Shown here one piece after another: positions 63,877-64,000 of a stretch of 64,000 nt of DNA. This DNA comes from Patiriisocius_A hiemis. GTDB taxonomy: Bacteria > Bacteroidota > Bacteroidia > Flavobacteriales > Flavobacteriaceae. Position numbers and translations under genes: made by a program. Within the stretch, counting starts at the first letter, position 1, and the number at the start of each line of letters is the position of its first letter. The notes below the pieces were generated by a model. The model searched no databases and was not told the origin of the DNA. It was given only the letters and a program-made list of their open reading frames with translations. The stretch covers positions 113,295-177,294 of the forward strand of contig NZ_JAVRHZ010000007.1 of the NCBI RefSeq assembly GCF_031846325.1, written 5' to 3'.

Positions 63877-63884
63877 TATATTTG
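63877..63884 (+). promoter_or_regulatory. Strong promoter of a right-edge RNA
   Basis: TATATTTG with TTTTG (63851-63855) 21 nt upstream is a near-ideal Bacteroidota promoter. No ORF follows in the remaining 110 bases. Confidence 0.6.
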
Positions 63885-63889
63885 CACCC

Positions 63890-64000
63890 GCTTAGCAAAA
63901 CAGCTACGGTCTTTTAAAAAAGTGATTTGGTAATAAAAAAACGGTTCAATTCCGTTATCACTACAAAATAAAATTTGCATTGTATTAGATGTAAATTTTT
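63890..64000 (+). ncRNA. Structured RNA or leader with tRNA T-arm-like hairpin (partial)
   Basis: Transcript expected from about 63890. Stem TAGC/GCTA (63893-63896/63903-63906). Then outer stem AGTGAT/ATCACT (63921-63926/63957-63962) stacks on inner hairpin AACGG-TTCAATT-CCGTT (63940-63956), which has the exact GGTTCAATTCC form of a tRNA T-arm. D and anticodon arms are absent, so it is not a normal tRNA. It could be a small RNA, a tRNA-like remnant or the leader of an RNA or protein gene beyond the window. Confidence 0.45.

Noticed and set aside
63919..63964. Complete tRNA gene
   Set aside because: The T-arm and acceptor-like stem are convincing, but only 30 bases separate the acceptor halves, so D and anticodon arms cannot fit.
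63765..63980. 71-residue minus-strand frame at the right edge
   Set aside because: It crosses a strong plus-strand promoter and a structured RNA, and its sequence has no recognisable features.

Overview
The window is low-GC chromosomal DNA from a member of the Bacteroidota, most likely a gliding Flavobacteriaceae. The evidence is the gliding-motility pair gldF/gldG, two secreted proteins ending in type IX secretion (T9SS) sorting domains, many short-lipobox lipoproteins, and repeated copies of the Bacteroidota -7 promoter element TANNTTTG placed just upstream of genes on both strands. I see no insertion sequence, prophage, CRISPR array or complete rRNA/tRNA gene. Genes are packed tightly, and only the last ~410 bases lack a gene.

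Layout. 226-7404: housekeeping and envelope genes (gamma-glutamyltransferase, an AcpH-like protein, a phosphohexosamine mutase, an LpxL-type acyltransferase, a rhomboid protease, a SIMPL protein, a TlpA-like thioredoxin lipoprotein). 7543-15751: a less ordinary block with a large GAF-containing protein, an HD-domain protein fused to a Pycsar-effector-like membrane domain, a 1240-residue fusion of a purple-acid-phosphatase-like domain, a possible kinase-like domain and an outer-membrane barrel, and a propeller-like lipoprotein. 15860-16330: Dps.

16529-36040 is one co-directional run of 19 genes with gaps of 0-38 bp and many ATGA overlaps. It starts with sulfate activation (cysQ, a duplicated DUF2061 protein, cysC, cysD, cysN) and a sulfotransferase. 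It continues with a flippase, a polymerase, a hexapeptide acyltransferase, two GT4 glycosyltransferases, a PglC-type initiating transferase, an unknown 111-residue protein, a formyltransferase, a PglE-type aminotransferase and a PglF-type dehydratase. It ends with Wza, Wzc and Wzi. Read together these genes predict a Wzx/Wzy-type surface polysaccharide that is sulfated and carries an N-formylated 4-amino-4,6-dideoxy sugar. CysC/D/N make PAPS, the sulfotransferase uses it, and CysQ removes the by-product PAP.

36096-63589: FKBP isomerase, CotH-like lipoprotein, PafA-like phosphatase, a T9SS matrixin-type metalloprotease, mnmE, DUF4870, dnaN, the gldG/gldF operon with a SAM hydrolase, phoH-purC, a 1468-residue beta-helix protein built of seven ~146-residue super-repeats, a PagL-like lipid A deacylase, an alanine:cation symporter, an MBOAT/SGNH O-acylation pair, an M42 peptidase and a DUF4294 protein. 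The window closes with a good promoter driving an RNA that contains a tRNA T-arm-like hairpin and runs off the end.

The observations most worth following are the phosphatase/kinase-like/barrel fusion, the orphan HD-PycTM protein, the PAPS operon joined to the capsule cluster with its duplicated DUF2061 protein, the formamido-sugar module with its unknown small protein, and the structured RNA at the right edge.
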